This document shows positions 1-13,979 of a stretch of 64,000 bases of DNA, one piece after another. Under the pieces are notes generated by a model. That model was not told the origin of the DNA. It saw only the letters and a list, made by a program, of their open reading frames with translations, and made no database searches. The stretch is from Siphonodentalium dalli. Lineage: Eukaryota > Mollusca > Scaphopoda > Gadilida > Siphonodentaliidae. A program made the translations under genes and the position numbers. Location: assembly GCA_032622095.1 (NCBI GenBank), contig CP136061.1, positions 170,257,107-170,321,106 on the forward strand, given 5' to 3'. Numbering within the stretch: position 1 is the stretch's first letter; every line of letters begins with the position of its first letter.

Positions 1-3000
1 CACATATATAGTTATCCCCACCACATATATAGATAGGTCTCCCCACCACATACATATATAGGTATCCCCGCCACATACATGTTTAGGTATCCCCACCACA
101 TACATATATAGGTATCCCCGCCACATACATATATAGGTATCCACACCACACACATATATAGGTATCCCCGCCACATACATTTATAGGTATCCCCACCACA
201 CACATATATAGGTATCCCCACCACACACATATATATGTATCCTCGCCACACACATATATAGGTATCCCCACCCACACATCTATAGGTATCCTCACCACAC
301 ACATCTATTGGTATCCTCACCACACACATATATAGGTATCCCCACCACATATATATATAGGTCTCCCCACCACATACATATATAGGTATCCCCGCCACAT
401 ACATGTTTATGTATCCCCACCACATACATATATAGGTATCCCCGCCACATACATATATAGTTATCCCCACCACACACATATATAGGTATCCCCGCCACAT
501 ACATATATAGGTATCCCCACCACACACATATATAGGTATCCCCACCACACACATATATATGTATCCCCGCCACACACATATATAGGTATCCCCACCCACA
601 CATCTATAGGTATCCTCACCACACGCATCTATTGTTATCCCCACCACACACATCTATTGGTATCCCCACCACACACATCTATAGGTATCCCCACCACATA
701 CATATATAGGTATCCCCACCACATACATATATAGGTATCCCCACCATATACATATATAGGTATTCCCACCACATACATATATAGGTATCCCCACCACATA
801 CATATCTAGTTATCCCCACCACATACATATATAGGTATCCCCACCACATACATATATAGGTATCCCCACCACACACATCTTTAGGTATCCCCACCACATA
901 CATATATAAGTATACTCACCACACACATATATAGGTATCACCACCACATACATATATAGGTATCCCCGCCACACACACATATATAGGTATCCCCGCCACA
1001 TACATATATATGTATCCCCACCACACACATTTATAGGTATCCCCACCACATACATATATAGGTATCACCACCACACACATATATAGGTATCCCCACCACA
1101 CACATATATATAGGTATCCCCGCCACATACATATATAGGTATCCCCTCCACATACATATATAGGTATTCCCACCACATACATCTATAGGTATCCCCGCCA
1201 CACACATATATAGGTATCCCCACCCACACATTTATAGGTATCCTCACCACACACATCTATTGGTATCCCCACCACACACATCTATTGGTATCCCCACCAC
1301 ACACATCTATAGGTATCCCCACCACATACATATATAGGTATCCCCACCACATACATATATAGGTATCCCCACCATATACATATATAGGTATTCCCACCAC
1401 ATACATATATAGGTATCCCCACCACATACATATATAGTTATACCCACCACATACATATATAGGTATCCCCACCACATACATATATAGGTATCCCCACCAC
1501 ACACATCTTTAGGTATCCCCACCACATACATATATAAGTATCCTCACCACACACATATATAGGTATCACCACCACATACATATATAGGTATCCCCGCCAC
1601 ACACACACATATAGGTATCCCCGCCACATACATATATATGTATCCCCACCACACACATCTATAGGTATCCCCACCACATACATATATATGTATCACCACC
1701 ACACACATATATAGGTATCCCCACCACACACATATATAGGTATCCCCGCCACATACATATATAGGTATCCCCTCCACATACATATATAGGTATCCCCACC
1801 ACATACATCTATAGGTATCCCCACCACATACATATATAGGTATCCCCACCACACACATATATTGGTATCACTGCCACATACATATATAGGTATCCCCGCC
1901 ACACACATATATAGGTCTCCCCACCACACACATCTATAGGTATCCCCACCACATACATCTATAGGTATCCCCACCACATACATATATAGGTATCCTCACC
2001 ACACACATATATAGGTATCCCCACCACATACATATATAGGTCTCCCCACCACATACATATATAGGTATCCCCGCCACATACATATATAGGTATCCCCACC
2101 ACATACATATATATGTATCCCCGCCACACACATATATATGTTTCCCCACCACACACATATATAGGTATCCCCGCCACACACATATATAGTTATCCGCACC
2201 ACACACATATATAGGTATCCCCGCCACATACATCTATAGGTATCCCCACCACATACATATATAGGTATCCCCACCACATAGATATATAGGTATCACCGCC
2301 ACATACATCTAAAGGTATCACCACCACACACATATATAGGTATCCCCACCACACACATATATAGGTATCACCACCACATACATATATAGGTATCCCCACC
2401 ACATACATATATATGTATCCCCACCACACACATATATAGGTATTCCCACCACACACATCTATAGGTATCCCCACCACACACATATATAGTTATCCCCACC
2501 ACACACATCTATAGGTATCCCCACCACACATATATATAGGTATCCCCGCCACATACATATATAGGTATCCCCACCTCAAACATATATATGTATCCTCACC
2601 ACACACATATATAGTTATCCCCACCACATATATAGATAGGTCTCCCCACCACATACATATATAGGTATCCCCGCCACATACATGTTTAGGTATCCCCACC
2701 ACATACATATATAGGTATCCCCGCCACATACATATATAGGTATCCACACCACACACATATATAGGTATCCCCGACACATACATTTATAGGTATCCCCACC
2801 ACACACATATATAGGTATCCCCACCACACACATATATATGTATCCTCGCCACACACATATATAGGTATCCCCACCCACACATCTATAGGTATCCTCACCA
2901 CACACATCTATTGGTATCCTCACCACACACATATATAGGTATCCCCACCACATATATATATAGGTCTCCCCACCACATACATATATAGGTATCCCCGCCA

Positions 3001-3798
3001 CATACATGTTTATGTATCCCCACCACATACATATATAGGTATCCCCGCCACATACATATATAGTTATCCCCACCACACACATATATAGGTATCCCCGCCA
3101 CATACATATATAGGTATCCCCACCACACACATATATAGGTATCCCCACCACACACATATATATGTATCCCCGCCACACACATATATAGGTATCCCCACCC
3201 ACACATCTATAGGTATCCTCACCACACACATCTATTGTTATCCCCACCACACACATCTATTGGTATCCCCACCACACACATCTATAGGTATCCCCACCAC
3301 ATACATATATAGGTATCCCCACCACATACATATATAGGTATCCCCACCATATACATATATAGGTATTCCCACCACATACATATATAGGTATCCCCACCAC
3401 ATACATATCTAGTTATCCCCACCACATACATATATAGGTATCCCCACCACATACATATATAGGTATCCCCACCACACACATCTTTAGGTATCCCCACCAC
3501 ATACATATATAAGTATCCTCACCACACACATATATAGGTATCACCACCACATACATATATAGGTATCCCCGCCACACACACATATATAGGTATCCCCGCC
3601 ACATACATATATATGTATCCCCACCACACACATCTATAGGTATCCCCACCACATACATATATAGGTATCACCACCACACACATATATAGGTATCCCCACC
3701 ACACACATATATATAGGTATCCCCGCCACATACATATATAGGTATCCCCTCCACATACATATATAGGTATTCCCACCACATACATCTATAGGTATCCC
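1..3798. repeat. 2,603-bp-offset duplication within the satellite
   Basis: The order of variant units in 1-1195 recurs at 2604-3798 with a constant offset of 2,603 bp, including irregular landmarks such as the CCACCCACACATCTATAGG unit and the CATGTTTA units. The two copies differ by scattered single bases. Copy 1 may extend left of the window. Similarity stops near 1195/3798, where copy 1 enters a private 628-bp tandem duplication. Confidence 0.85.
565..1820. repeat. 628-bp tandem duplication nested in the 2.6-kb repeat
   Basis: Units at about 565-1192 are repeated directly at about 1193-1820 with an offset of 628 bp (25 units plus 3 bp carried by period-breaking units). The other copy of the parent 2.6-kb block (2604-3798) has this module once. 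The 628-bp event is therefore private to the left copy and most simply younger than the 2,603-bp duplication. Boundaries are good to about one unit. Confidence 0.75.
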
Positions 3799-4105
3799 CA
3801 CCACATACATATATAGGTATCCCCACCAGATACATATATAGGTATCCCCACCACACACATCTATATTTATCCCCACCACATACATATATAGGTATCACCA
3901 CCCCATACATGTATATAGGTATCCCCACCACACACATATATAGGTATCCCTGCCACATACATATATAGGTATCACCACCACACACATATATAGTTCTCCC
4001 CACCACATACATCTATAGGTATCCCCACCATACGCATCTATATGTATCTCCACCACACACATCTATAGGTATCCCCACCACACACATATAAAGGTATCCC
4101 CACCA

Positions 4106-4112
4106 TACACAT
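4106..4112. other. Left target-site duplication of the LINE (TACACAT)
   Basis: TACACAT here is repeated at 5419-5425 across the insertion. The LINE-free paralogue at 10878-10884 has the heptamer once, in identical context (CCACCA before, CTATATG after). The leading TA could also belong to the (TCCTA)n tail, so the duplication is 5-7 bp. Confidence 0.85.
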
Positions 4113-4125
4113 TAACGTTAACGAT

Positions 4126-5052
4126 ATGTCAAATTCGACAACCATGGATATCTTATCATACGCGGACGATACGACTCTAGTAACTGGTGGAAAAGATGGC
4201 ATCCTTGTAGAAAGTTATGTGAATAATGAGTTACGCAACATATTTGCTTGGTGCTGTAGCAATAAGTTAGTGATCAATACTAAAAAAAGCAACTATATGC
4301 TAATACACCCAGAGAACAATGATGACAAATGGAACTTTATAAAGGTTTACTTAAATAATACAGAACTAAACAAGGTAGGAAATCTTGAGCACGAATCCTC
4401 CACAAAATTCTTAGGAATCCATATAGATGAAAACCTGACTTTCAAAAAACATGTGTCCTCTGTTTGTTCTAAAATGGTGAATGCCATATACCACATCAAT
4501 AAAGTTAAACACTTCTTTCCTGGTAGCGCACTTAAAACATTATATTATGCTCTAATACAAAGCCATCTCGTTTACGGTATTCAAATATGGGGACATGTCC
4601 CTGCGGTCAAAAAAATTTTCATGCTTCAAAAACGCGCGATGCGAGTTTTATGTAATAAGAAATATAGAAGCCACACAGAACCTCTCTTTAAAAAAGAAAA
4701 TATACTCAAAATCTACGACATCCACAAAGTACAAGCGGCTGTTTTCATGCATGATTGGTATCATATGCGCTTAATAGAATCATTCACCGACATGTTTACC
4801 AAACGCAAAACCGGACCAGAAACCCGGCAAAAGCACCCACTATTTAAAAAAAAACCAAGAACATCTTGGTCCCAACAACTACCATTCCATTCTTTTCCAA
4901 CTATATGGAACAATTTAGATAACGAATTTACATCATACCAATCCAGACACACATTCAAACGGCGTGTACATGCCGATGGCATTAAAAAATATGCTGCAAC
5001 AATTAAATGCAACAATCAAAGATGTCCCGACTGTGTGGTAGCTCGTCAATAA
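4126..5052 (+). CDS. LINE reverse transcriptase, C-terminal fragment
   Basis: 308 codons from the first ATG to the TAA at 5050-5052. The frame is open upstream to the junction (residues INVND precede the ATG), so this is the tail of a longer ORF2-type protein and the ATG is not its real start. Visible RT motifs: catalytic YADD at residues 12-15 (bases 4159-4170), NKLVINTKK at 46-54 (the post-catalytic block) and TKFLGIHID at 93-101. The thumb-like region LIQSHLVYGIQIWG (143-156) with LQKRAMRVL (167-175) is typical of Jockey/CR1-type LINE polymerases. A small cysteine group (C295, C300, C303) lies near the C terminus. The endonuclease and the fingers and palm upstream of YADD are missing, so the fragment cannot be an autonomous polymerase. 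No internal stop or frameshift is seen. Codon use and base composition are wholly unlike the flanking satellite. Expression would need read-through from outside, as no promoter is visible. Confidence 0.93.
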   Translation: MSNSTTMDILSYADDTTLVTGGKDGILVESYVNNELRNIFAWCCSNKLVINTKKSNYMLIHPENNDDKWNFIKVYLNNTELNKVGNLEHESSTKFLGIHIDENLTFKKHVSSVCSKMVNAIYHINKVKHFFPGSALKTLYYALIQSHLVYGIQIWGHVPAVKKIFMLQKRAMRVLCNKKYRSHTEPLFKKENILKIYDIHKVQAAVFMHDWYHMRLIESFTDMFTKRKTGPETRQKHPLFKKKPRTSWSQQLPFHSFPTIWNNLDNEFTSYQSRHTFKRRVHADGIKKYAATIKCNNQRCPDCVVARQ

Positions 5053-5292
5053 GTGACTTCCCCAATATCGCAATCATCAACCTCACTCAGCATATTCCTA
5101 CTCGACTTACAAGGAACATCCCACTGACAAGAAAGAGACAAACCATCGAGTAACCAATAAGCGATTTATCTAGACGTATACCCTCCATGTATATAATCCA
5201 GTTAAATGCAACCATTGTGTGATACATAATTATATAGCCGTGCATTGTACAAGAAATCTTGACCGCCTATCGTAACATCTTTTCTTCTTTAA

Positions 5293-5333
5293 GGGGATGG
5301 CAGTAAGACAGTCTAGTCTGACTATGCCACCCC
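5293..5333 (+). other. Imperfect hairpin in the LINE 3' UTR
   Basis: GGGGATGGCAGTAAGAC at the left pairs imperfectly with GTCTGACTATGCCACCCC at the right, with AGTCTA-type sequence in the loop. It lies about 65 bp upstream of the tail, where RT-recognition stem-loops of CR1/L2-type elements are found. Function is inferred from position and shape only. Confidence 0.6.
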
Positions 5334-5391
5334 CTCGAATATACAATATAATATTTGTCAAATGTATTATTCATTAATATGCGTATATTGA

Positions 5392-5397
5392 AATAAA
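5392..5397 (+). promoter_or_regulatory. Polyadenylation signal AATAAA of the LINE
   Basis: The canonical hexamer lies within AAATAAAATA immediately before the (TCCTA)n tail, the expected place at a LINE 3' end. Confidence 0.6.
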
Positions 5398-5398
5398 A

Positions 5399-5420
5399 TA
5401 TCCTATCCTATCCTATCCTA
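5399..5420 (+). repeat. (TCCTA)n microsatellite tail of the LINE
   Basis: Four tandem TCCTA units (5401-5420) preceded by TA end the element. The last TA overlaps the target duplication TACACAT, so the exact end is ambiguous by two bases. Short tandem repeats of this kind arise by slippage during target-primed reverse transcription. Confidence 0.85.
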
Positions 5421-5425
5421 CACAT
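5419..5425. other. Right target-site duplication of the LINE (TACACAT)
   Basis: Repeats 4106-4112. From here the sequence matches the LINE-free paralogue from 10878 onward with a constant 5,459-bp offset, including the unusual ATATACGTATCC and CACACCCATAT units. Confidence 0.85.
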
Positions 5426-8400
5426 CTATATGTATCCCCGCCACACACATCTATAGGTATCCCCACCACATACATATATACGTATCCCCACCACACCCAT
5501 ATATAGGTATCCCCACCACATACATATATAGGTATCACCACCACACACATATAGGTATCCCCGCCACATACATATAGGTATCCCCACCAAACACATATAG
5601 GTATCCCCACCGCACACATCTATAGGTATCATCACCACATACATATATAAGTATCCCCAACACATACATATATAGGTATCCCCACCACATACATATATAG
5701 GTCTCCCACCACACACATATATAGGTATCCCCGCCACACACATATATAGGTATCCTCACCACACACATATATAGGTATCCCCGCCACATACATATATAGG
5801 TATCCCCACCACATACATATATAGGTATCACCACCACATACATCTATATGTATCACCACCACACACATATATAAGTATCCACACCACACACATATATAGG
5901 TATCCCCACCACATACATATATAGGTCTCCCCACCACATACATCTATAGGTATCCCCACCACATACATATATAGGTATCACCACCACATACATATATAGG
6001 TATCCCCGCCACACACATATATAGGTATCCCCGCCACATACATATATAGGTATCCCCACCACACACATCTATATGTATCACCACCACACACATATATAGG
6101 TATCCCCACCACACACATATATAGGTATCACCACCACACACATATAGGTATCCCCGCCACATACATATAGGTATCCCCAACACATACATATATAGGTATC
6201 CCCACCACATACATATATAAGTATCCCAACCACATACATATATAGGTATCCCCACCACGTACATCTATAGGTATCAACACCACATACATATATAGGTATC
6301 CCCACCACATACATATATAGGTATCCCCACCACATACATATATAGGTATCCCCACCACATACATATATAGGTATCCCCGCCACACACATATATAGGTATC
6401 CCCGCCACATACATATCTAGGTATCCCCGCCACACACATATATATGTCTCCCCAACACACACATATATAGGTATCCCCGCCACACATATATATAGTTATC
6501 CTCACCACACACATATATAGGTATTCCTGCCACATACATCTATAGGTATCCCCACCACATACATATATAGGTATCCCCACCACATACATATATAGGTATC
6601 ACCGCCACATACATCTAAAGGTATCACCACCACACACATATATAGGTATCCCCGCCACATACATATATAGATATCCCCACCACACACATCTATATGTATC
6701 CCCATCACATACATATATAGGTATCACCACCACATACATATATAGGTATCCAGACCACACAGATGTATAGGTATCCCCGCCACATACATATATAGGTATC
6801 ACCACCACACACATATATAGGTCTCCCCACCACATACATCTATAGGTATCCCCACCACACACATCTATAGGTATCCCCACCACACACATCTATAGGTATC
6901 CCCACCACATTCATATATAGCTATCCCTCCACATACATATATAGGTATCCCCACCACATACATCTATAGGTATCCCCACCACATACATATATAGGTATCC
7001 CCACCACATACATATATAGGTATCCCCACCAAATACATATATAGGTATCCCCACCACACACATATATATAGGTATCCCCGCCACACACATATATAGGTAT
7101 CCCCACCACACACATATATAGGTATCCCCGCCACATACATATATGGGTATCCCCACCACACACATCTATAGGTATCCCTACCACATACATATATAGGTAT
7201 CACCACCACATACATATATAGGTATCCCCACAACACACATATATAGGTATCCCCACCATATACATATATAGGTATCAGCACCACACACATATATAGGTCT
7301 CCCCACCACATACATACATAGGTATCCCCACCACACACATCTATAGGTATCCCCACCACATACATCTATAGGTATCCCCACCACACACACATATAGGTAT
7401 CCCCACCACATACATCTATAGGTATCACCACACACACACATATAGGTATCCCCCCACGTACATATAGGTATCCCACCACACACATATAGGTATCCCCACC
7501 ACACACATCTATAGGTATCACCAACACATACATATATAGGTATCCCCAACACATACATATATAGGTATCCCCACCAAATACATATATAGGTATCCCCACC
7601 ACACACATCTATAGGTATCCCCACAACACACATCTATAGGTATCCCCACCACATACATATATAGGTATCCCCACCAAATACATATATAGGTATCCCCACC
7701 ACACACATCTATAGGTATCCCCGCCACATACATATATAGGTATCCTCACCACACACATATATATGTATCACCACCACATACATATATAGGTCTCCCCACC
7801 ACATACATCTATAGGTATCCCCACCACATACATATATAGGTATCACCACCACATACATATATAGGTATCGCACCACAAAAATATATAGGTATCCCCACCA
7901 CATACATATATAGGTATCCCCACCACAAACATCTATAGGTATCCCCACCACATACATATATAGGTATCCCCACCACATACATATATAGGTATTCCCACCA
8001 CATACAAATATAGGTATCCCCACCACATACATGTATAAGTATTCCCGCCACACACATATATAGGTATCCCCGCCACATACATATATAGGTATCCTTGCCA
8101 CATACATATATAGGAATTCCCGCCACACACATATATAGGTATCCCCACCACATACAGATATAGGTATCCCCATAACATACATATATAGGTATCCCCACCA
8201 CATACATATATAGGTAGCCCCACCACACAAATATATAGGTATCACCACCACATACATATATAGGTATCCCCGCCACATATATATATAGGTATCCCCGCCA
8301 CACACATATATAGGTCTCTCCGCCACATACATATATATGTATCCCCACCACACACATATATAGGTATCCCCACCACACACATATATATGTATCCCCGCCA

Positions 8401-10877
8401 CGCACATATATATGTATCCCCACCCACACATCTATAGGTATCCTCACCACACACATCTATAGGTATCCCCACCACATACATATATAGGTATCCCCACCAC
8501 ACACATATATAGGTATCCCCACCACATACATAAATAGGTATCACCACCACACACACACATAGGTATCGCCCCACATACATATATAGGTATCCCCACCACA
8601 CACATATATAGGTATCACCGCCACATACATATATAGGTATCCCCGCCACACACATATATAGGTCTCCCCACCACACACATCTATAGGTATCCCCACCACA
8701 TACATCTATAGGTGTCCCCACCACATACATATATAGGTATCCTCACCACACACATATATAGGTATCCCCACCACATACATATATAGGTCTCCCCACCACA
8801 TACATATATAGGTATCCCCGCCACATACATATATAGGTATCCCCACCACATACATATATAGGTATCCCCGCCACACACATATATATGTCTCCCCACCACA
8901 CACATATATAGGTATCCCCGCCACACACATATATAGTTATCCGCACCACACACATATATATGTATCCCCGCCACATACATCTATAGGTATCCCCACCACA
9001 TACATATATAGGTATCCCCACCACATAGATATATAGGTATCACCGCCACATACATATAAAGGTATCACCACCACACACATATATAGGTATCCCCACCACA
9101 CACATATATAGGTATCACCACCACATACATATATAGGTATCCCCACCACATACATATATAGGTATCACCACCACATACATATATAGGTATCCCCACCACA
9201 TACATATATATGTATCCCCACCACACACATATATAGGTATTCCCACCACACACATCTATAGTTATCCCCACCACACACATATATAGGTATCCCCACCACA
9301 CACATCTATAGGTATCCCCACCTCAAACATATATAGGTATCCTCACCACACACATATATAGGTATCCCCACCACATATATATATAGGTCTCCCCACCACA
9401 TACATATATAGGTATCCCCGCCACATACATATATATGAATCCCCATCACACACATATATAGGTATCCCCGCCACATACATATATGGGTATCCCCACCACA
9501 CACATATATAGGTATCCCCACCACACACATATATATGTATCCCCGCCAAATACATGTTTAGGTATCCCCACCCACACATCTATAGGTATCCTCACCACAC
9601 ACATCTATTGGTATCCTCACCACACACATATATAGGTATCCCCACCACATATATATATAGGTCTCCCCACCACATACATATATAGGTATCCCCGCCACAT
9701 ACATGTTTAGGTATCCACACCACATACATATATAGGTATCCCCGCCACATACATATATAGTTATCCCCACCACACACATATATAGGTATCCCCGCCACAT
9801 ACATATATAGGTATCCCCACTACACACATATATAGGTATCCCCACCACACACATATATATGTATCCCCGCCACACACATATATAGGTATCCCCACCCACA
9901 CATCTATAGGTATCCTCACCACACACATCTATTGGTATCCCCACCACACACATCTATTGGTATCCCCACCACACACATCTATAGGTATCCCCACCACATA
10001 CATATATAGGTATCCCCACCACATACATATATAGGTATCCCCACCATATACATATATAGGTATTCCCACCACATACATATATAGGTATCCCCACCACATA
10101 CATCTATAGGTATACCCACCACACACATCTATAGGTATCCCCACCACATACATATATAGTTATCCCCACCACATACATATATAGGTATCCCCACCACATA
10201 CATATATAGGTATCCCCACCACACACATCTTTAGGTATCCCCACCACATACATATATAAGTATCCTCACCACACACATATGTAGGTATCACCACCACATA
10301 CATATATAGGTATCCCCGCCACACACACATATATAGGTATCCCCGCCACATACATATATAGGTATCCCCACCACACACATCTATAGGTATCCCCACCACA
10401 TACATATATAGGTATCACCACCACATACATATATAGGTATCCCCACCACACACATATATAGGTATCCCCACCACACACATATATATAGGTATCCCCGCCA
10501 CATACATATATAGGTATCCCCTCCACATACATATATAGGTATCCCCACCACATACATCTATAGGTATCCCCACCACATACATATATAGGTATCCCCACCA
10601 GATACATATATAGGTATCCCCACCACACACATCTATATTTATCTCCACCACATACATATATAGGTATCACCACCCCATACATGTATATAGGTATCCCCAC
10701 CACACACATATATAGGTACCCCTGCCACATACATATATAGGTATCACCACCACACACATATATAGTTCTCCCCACCACATACATCTATAGGTATCCCCAC
10801 CATACGCATCTATATGTATCCCCACCACACACATCTATAGGTATCCCCACCACACACATATAAAGGTATCCCCACCA

Positions 10878-10884
10878 TACACAT
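10878..10884. other. Empty paralogous site of the LINE insertion
   Basis: TACACAT occurs once here inside CCACCATACACATCTATATG. The sequences on either side match, respectively, the left and right flanks of the LINE at 4113-5418. This is the pre-insertion state of the target and fixes both element ends. Confidence 0.88.
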
Positions 10885-13800
10885 CTATATGTATCCCCGC
10901 CACACACATCTATAGGTATCCCCACCACATACATATATACGTATCCCCACCACACCCATATATAGGTATCCCCACCACATACATATATAGGTATCACCAC
11001 CACACACATATAGGTATCCCAGCCACATACATATAGGTATCCCCACCAAACACATATAGGTATCCCCACCGCACACATCTATAGGTATCATCACCACATA
11101 CATATATAAGTATCCCCAACACATACATATATAGGTATCCCCACCACATACATATATAGGTCTCCCCACCACACACATATATAGGTATCCCCGCCACACA
11201 CATATATAGGTATCCTCACCACACACATATATAGGTATCCCCGCCACATACATATATAGGTATCCCCACCACATACATATATAGGTATCACCACCACATA
11301 CATCTATATGTATCACCACCACACACATATATAGGTATCCCCACCACACACATATATAGGTATCCCCACCACATACATATATAGGTCTCCCCACCACTTA
11401 CATCTATAGGTATCCCCACCACATACATATATAGGTATCACCACCACATACATATATAGGTATCCCCGCCACACACATATATAGGTATCCCCGCCACATA
11501 CATATATAGGTATCCCCACCACACACATCAATATGTATCACCACCACACACATATATAGGTATCCCCACCACACACATATATAGGAATCACCACCACACA
11601 CATATAGGTATCCCCGCCACATACATATAGGTATCCCCAACACATACATATATAGGTATCCCCACCACATACATATATAGGTATCCCAACCACATACATA
11701 TATAGGTATCCCCACCACATACATCTATAGGTATCCACACCACATACATATATAGGTATCCCCACCACATACATATATAGGTATCCCCACCACATACATA
11801 TATAGGTATCCCCACCACATACATATATAGGTATCCCCGCCAAACACATATATAGGTATCCCCGCCACATACATATATAGGTATCCCCGCCACACACATA
11901 TATATGTCTCCCCACCACACACATATATAGGTATCCCCGCCACACACATATATAGTTATCCTCACCACACACATATATAGGTATCCCCGCCACATATATC
12001 TATAGGTATCCCCACCACATACATATATAGGTATCCCCACCACATACATATATAGGTATCACCGCCACATACATCTAAAGGTATCACCACCACACACATA
12101 TATAGGTATCCCCCCACATACATATATAGGTATCCCAACCACACACATCTATATGTATCCCCACCACATACATATATAGGTATCACCACCACATACATAT
12201 ATAGGTATCCAGACCACACAGATGTATAGGTATCCCCGCCACATACATATATAGGTATCACCACCACACACATATATAGGTCTCCCCACCACATACATCT
12301 ATAGGTATCCCCACCACATACATATATAGCTATCCCCTCCACATACATATATAGGTATCCCCACCACATACATCTATAGGTATCCCCACCACATACATAT
12401 ATAGGTATCCCCACCACATACATATATAGGTATCCCCACCAAATACATATATAGGTATCCCCACCACACACATATAAATAGGTATCCCCGCCACACACAT
12501 ATATAGGTATCCCCACCACATACATATATAGGTCTCCATACCACATACATATATAGGTATCCCCGCCACACACATATATAGGTATCCCCACCACACACAT
12601 ATATAGGTATCACCACCACATACATATATAGGTATCCCCGCCACACACATATATAGGTATCCCCGCCACATACATATATGGGTATCCCCACCACACACAT
12701 CTATAGGTATCCCCACCACATACATATATAGGTATCACCACCACATACATATATAGGTATCCCCACAACACATATATATAGGTATCCCCACCATATACAT
12801 ATATAGGTATCAGCACCACACACATATATAGGTCTCCCCACCACATACATATATAGGTATCCCCACCACACACATCTATAGGTATCCCCTCCACATACAT
12901 ATATAGGTATCCCCACCACATACATATATAGGTATCCCCACCACACACATATATATAGGTATCCCCGCCACATACATATATAGGTATCCCCTCCTCATAC
13001 ATATATAGGTATCCCCACCACATACATCTATAGGTATCCCCACCACATACATATATAGGTATCCCCACCAGATACATATATAGGTATCCCCACCACACAC
13101 ATCTATATTTATCTCCACCACATACATATATAGGTATCACCACCCCATACATGTATATAGGTATCCCCACCACACACATATATAGGTACCCCTGCCACAT
13201 ACATATATAGGTATCACCACCACACACATATATAGTTCTCCCCACCACATACATATATAGGTATCCCCACCATACGCATCTATATGTATCCCCACCATAC
13301 GCATCTATAGGTATCCCCACCACACACATATAAAGGTATCCCCACCATACACATCTATAGGTATCCCCACCACATACATATATAGGTATCCCCACCACAT
13401 ACATATATAGGTATTCCCACCACACACATATATATAGGTATCCCCGCCACATACATATATAGGTATCCCCTCCTCATACATATATAGGTATCCCCACCAC
13501 ATACATCTATAGGTATCCCCACCACACACATCTATAGGTATCCCCACCACATACATATATAGGTATCACCACCACATACATATATAGGTATCCCCACAAC
13601 ACATATATATAGGTATCCCCACCATATACATATATAGGTATCAGCACCACACACATATATAGGTCTCCCCACCACATACATATATAGGTATCCCCACCAC
13701 ACACATCTATAGGTATCCCCACCACATACATCTATAGATATCCCCACCACACACATCTATAGGTATCCCCACCACATACATCTATAGGTATCACCACACA

Positions 13801-13979
13801 CACACATATAGGTATCCCCACCACACACATCAATAGGTATCACCAACACATACATATATAGGTATCCCCAACACATGCATATATAGGTATCCCCACCAAA
13901 TACATATATAGGTATCCCCACCACACACATCTATAGGTATCCGCACAACACACATCTATAGGTATCCCCACCACATACA

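Larger units (their letters stand above)
1..4112. repeat. 25-bp minisatellite array, segment 1
   Basis: Uninterrupted tandem copies of a 25-bp unit, GGTATCCCCACCAC then ATACATATATA on the + strand. The array continues beyond the left edge of the window. Units vary mainly at recurrent positions: base 1 (G/T), 2 (G/T), 4 (A/C), 6 (C/T), 7 (C/A), 8 (C/T), 10 (A/G), 16 (T/C) and 21 (A/C). The segment ends where the LINE is inserted. Reading frames on the minus strand here have a 25-residue period and follow from the unit length (25 = 1 mod 3) and the stop-free minus-strand consensus. They are not gene evidence. Confidence 0.98.
5053..5398 (+). other. 3' untranslated region of the LINE
   Basis: Follows the RT stop codon directly and has no open frame of note. 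It contains an imperfect stem-loop (5293-5333) and a polyadenylation signal. It is AT-rich toward its end and passes into the (TCCTA)n tail. LINE reverse transcriptases of several clades recognise a 3' UTR structure on their own RNA, so this region is the likely template-recognition segment. That role is inferred from position. Confidence 0.75.
4113..5418 (+). mobile_element. 5'-truncated non-LTR retrotransposon (LINE, Jockey/CR1/L2-like group)
   Basis: A 1,306-bp non-satellite block inserted in the minisatellite. It contains the 3' part of a reverse transcriptase gene, a roughly 350-bp 3' UTR with an imperfect hairpin (5293-5333), AATAAA (5392-5397) and a short (TCCTA)n tail. It is flanked by a 5-7 bp duplication of satellite sequence. 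The 5' junction falls inside the coding frame a few codons before the YADD box. Such 5' truncation is typical of target-primed reverse transcription. The intact remaining frame and clean target duplication suggest a young insertion. Clade assignment is by motif resemblance only. A short-repeat tail rather than poly(A) fits CR1/L2-type elements better than poly(A)-tailed Jockey elements. Confidence 0.93.
1840..12500. repeat. Segmental duplication A/B: ~1,840-7,100 and ~8,590-12,500
   Basis: Unit order in about 1840-4112 matches about 8590-10884 at offsets 6747-6772. The match resumes after the LINE at 5426 with offset 5459 and continues to about 7.1 kb / 12.5 kb. The offset change (6772 to 5459) is 1,313 bp, exactly the LINE (1,306) plus one 7-bp target duplication. 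Over the flanks nearest the LINE I see about three mismatches in 270 bp on the left and one in about 150 bp on the right. Copy B is therefore a close LINE-free paralogue. Confidence 0.85.

Noticed and set aside
4761-5015. 84-codon minus-strand open frame opposite the LINE reverse transcriptase
   Set aside because: Antisense shadow of a well-supported RT coding region, with no motif of its own.
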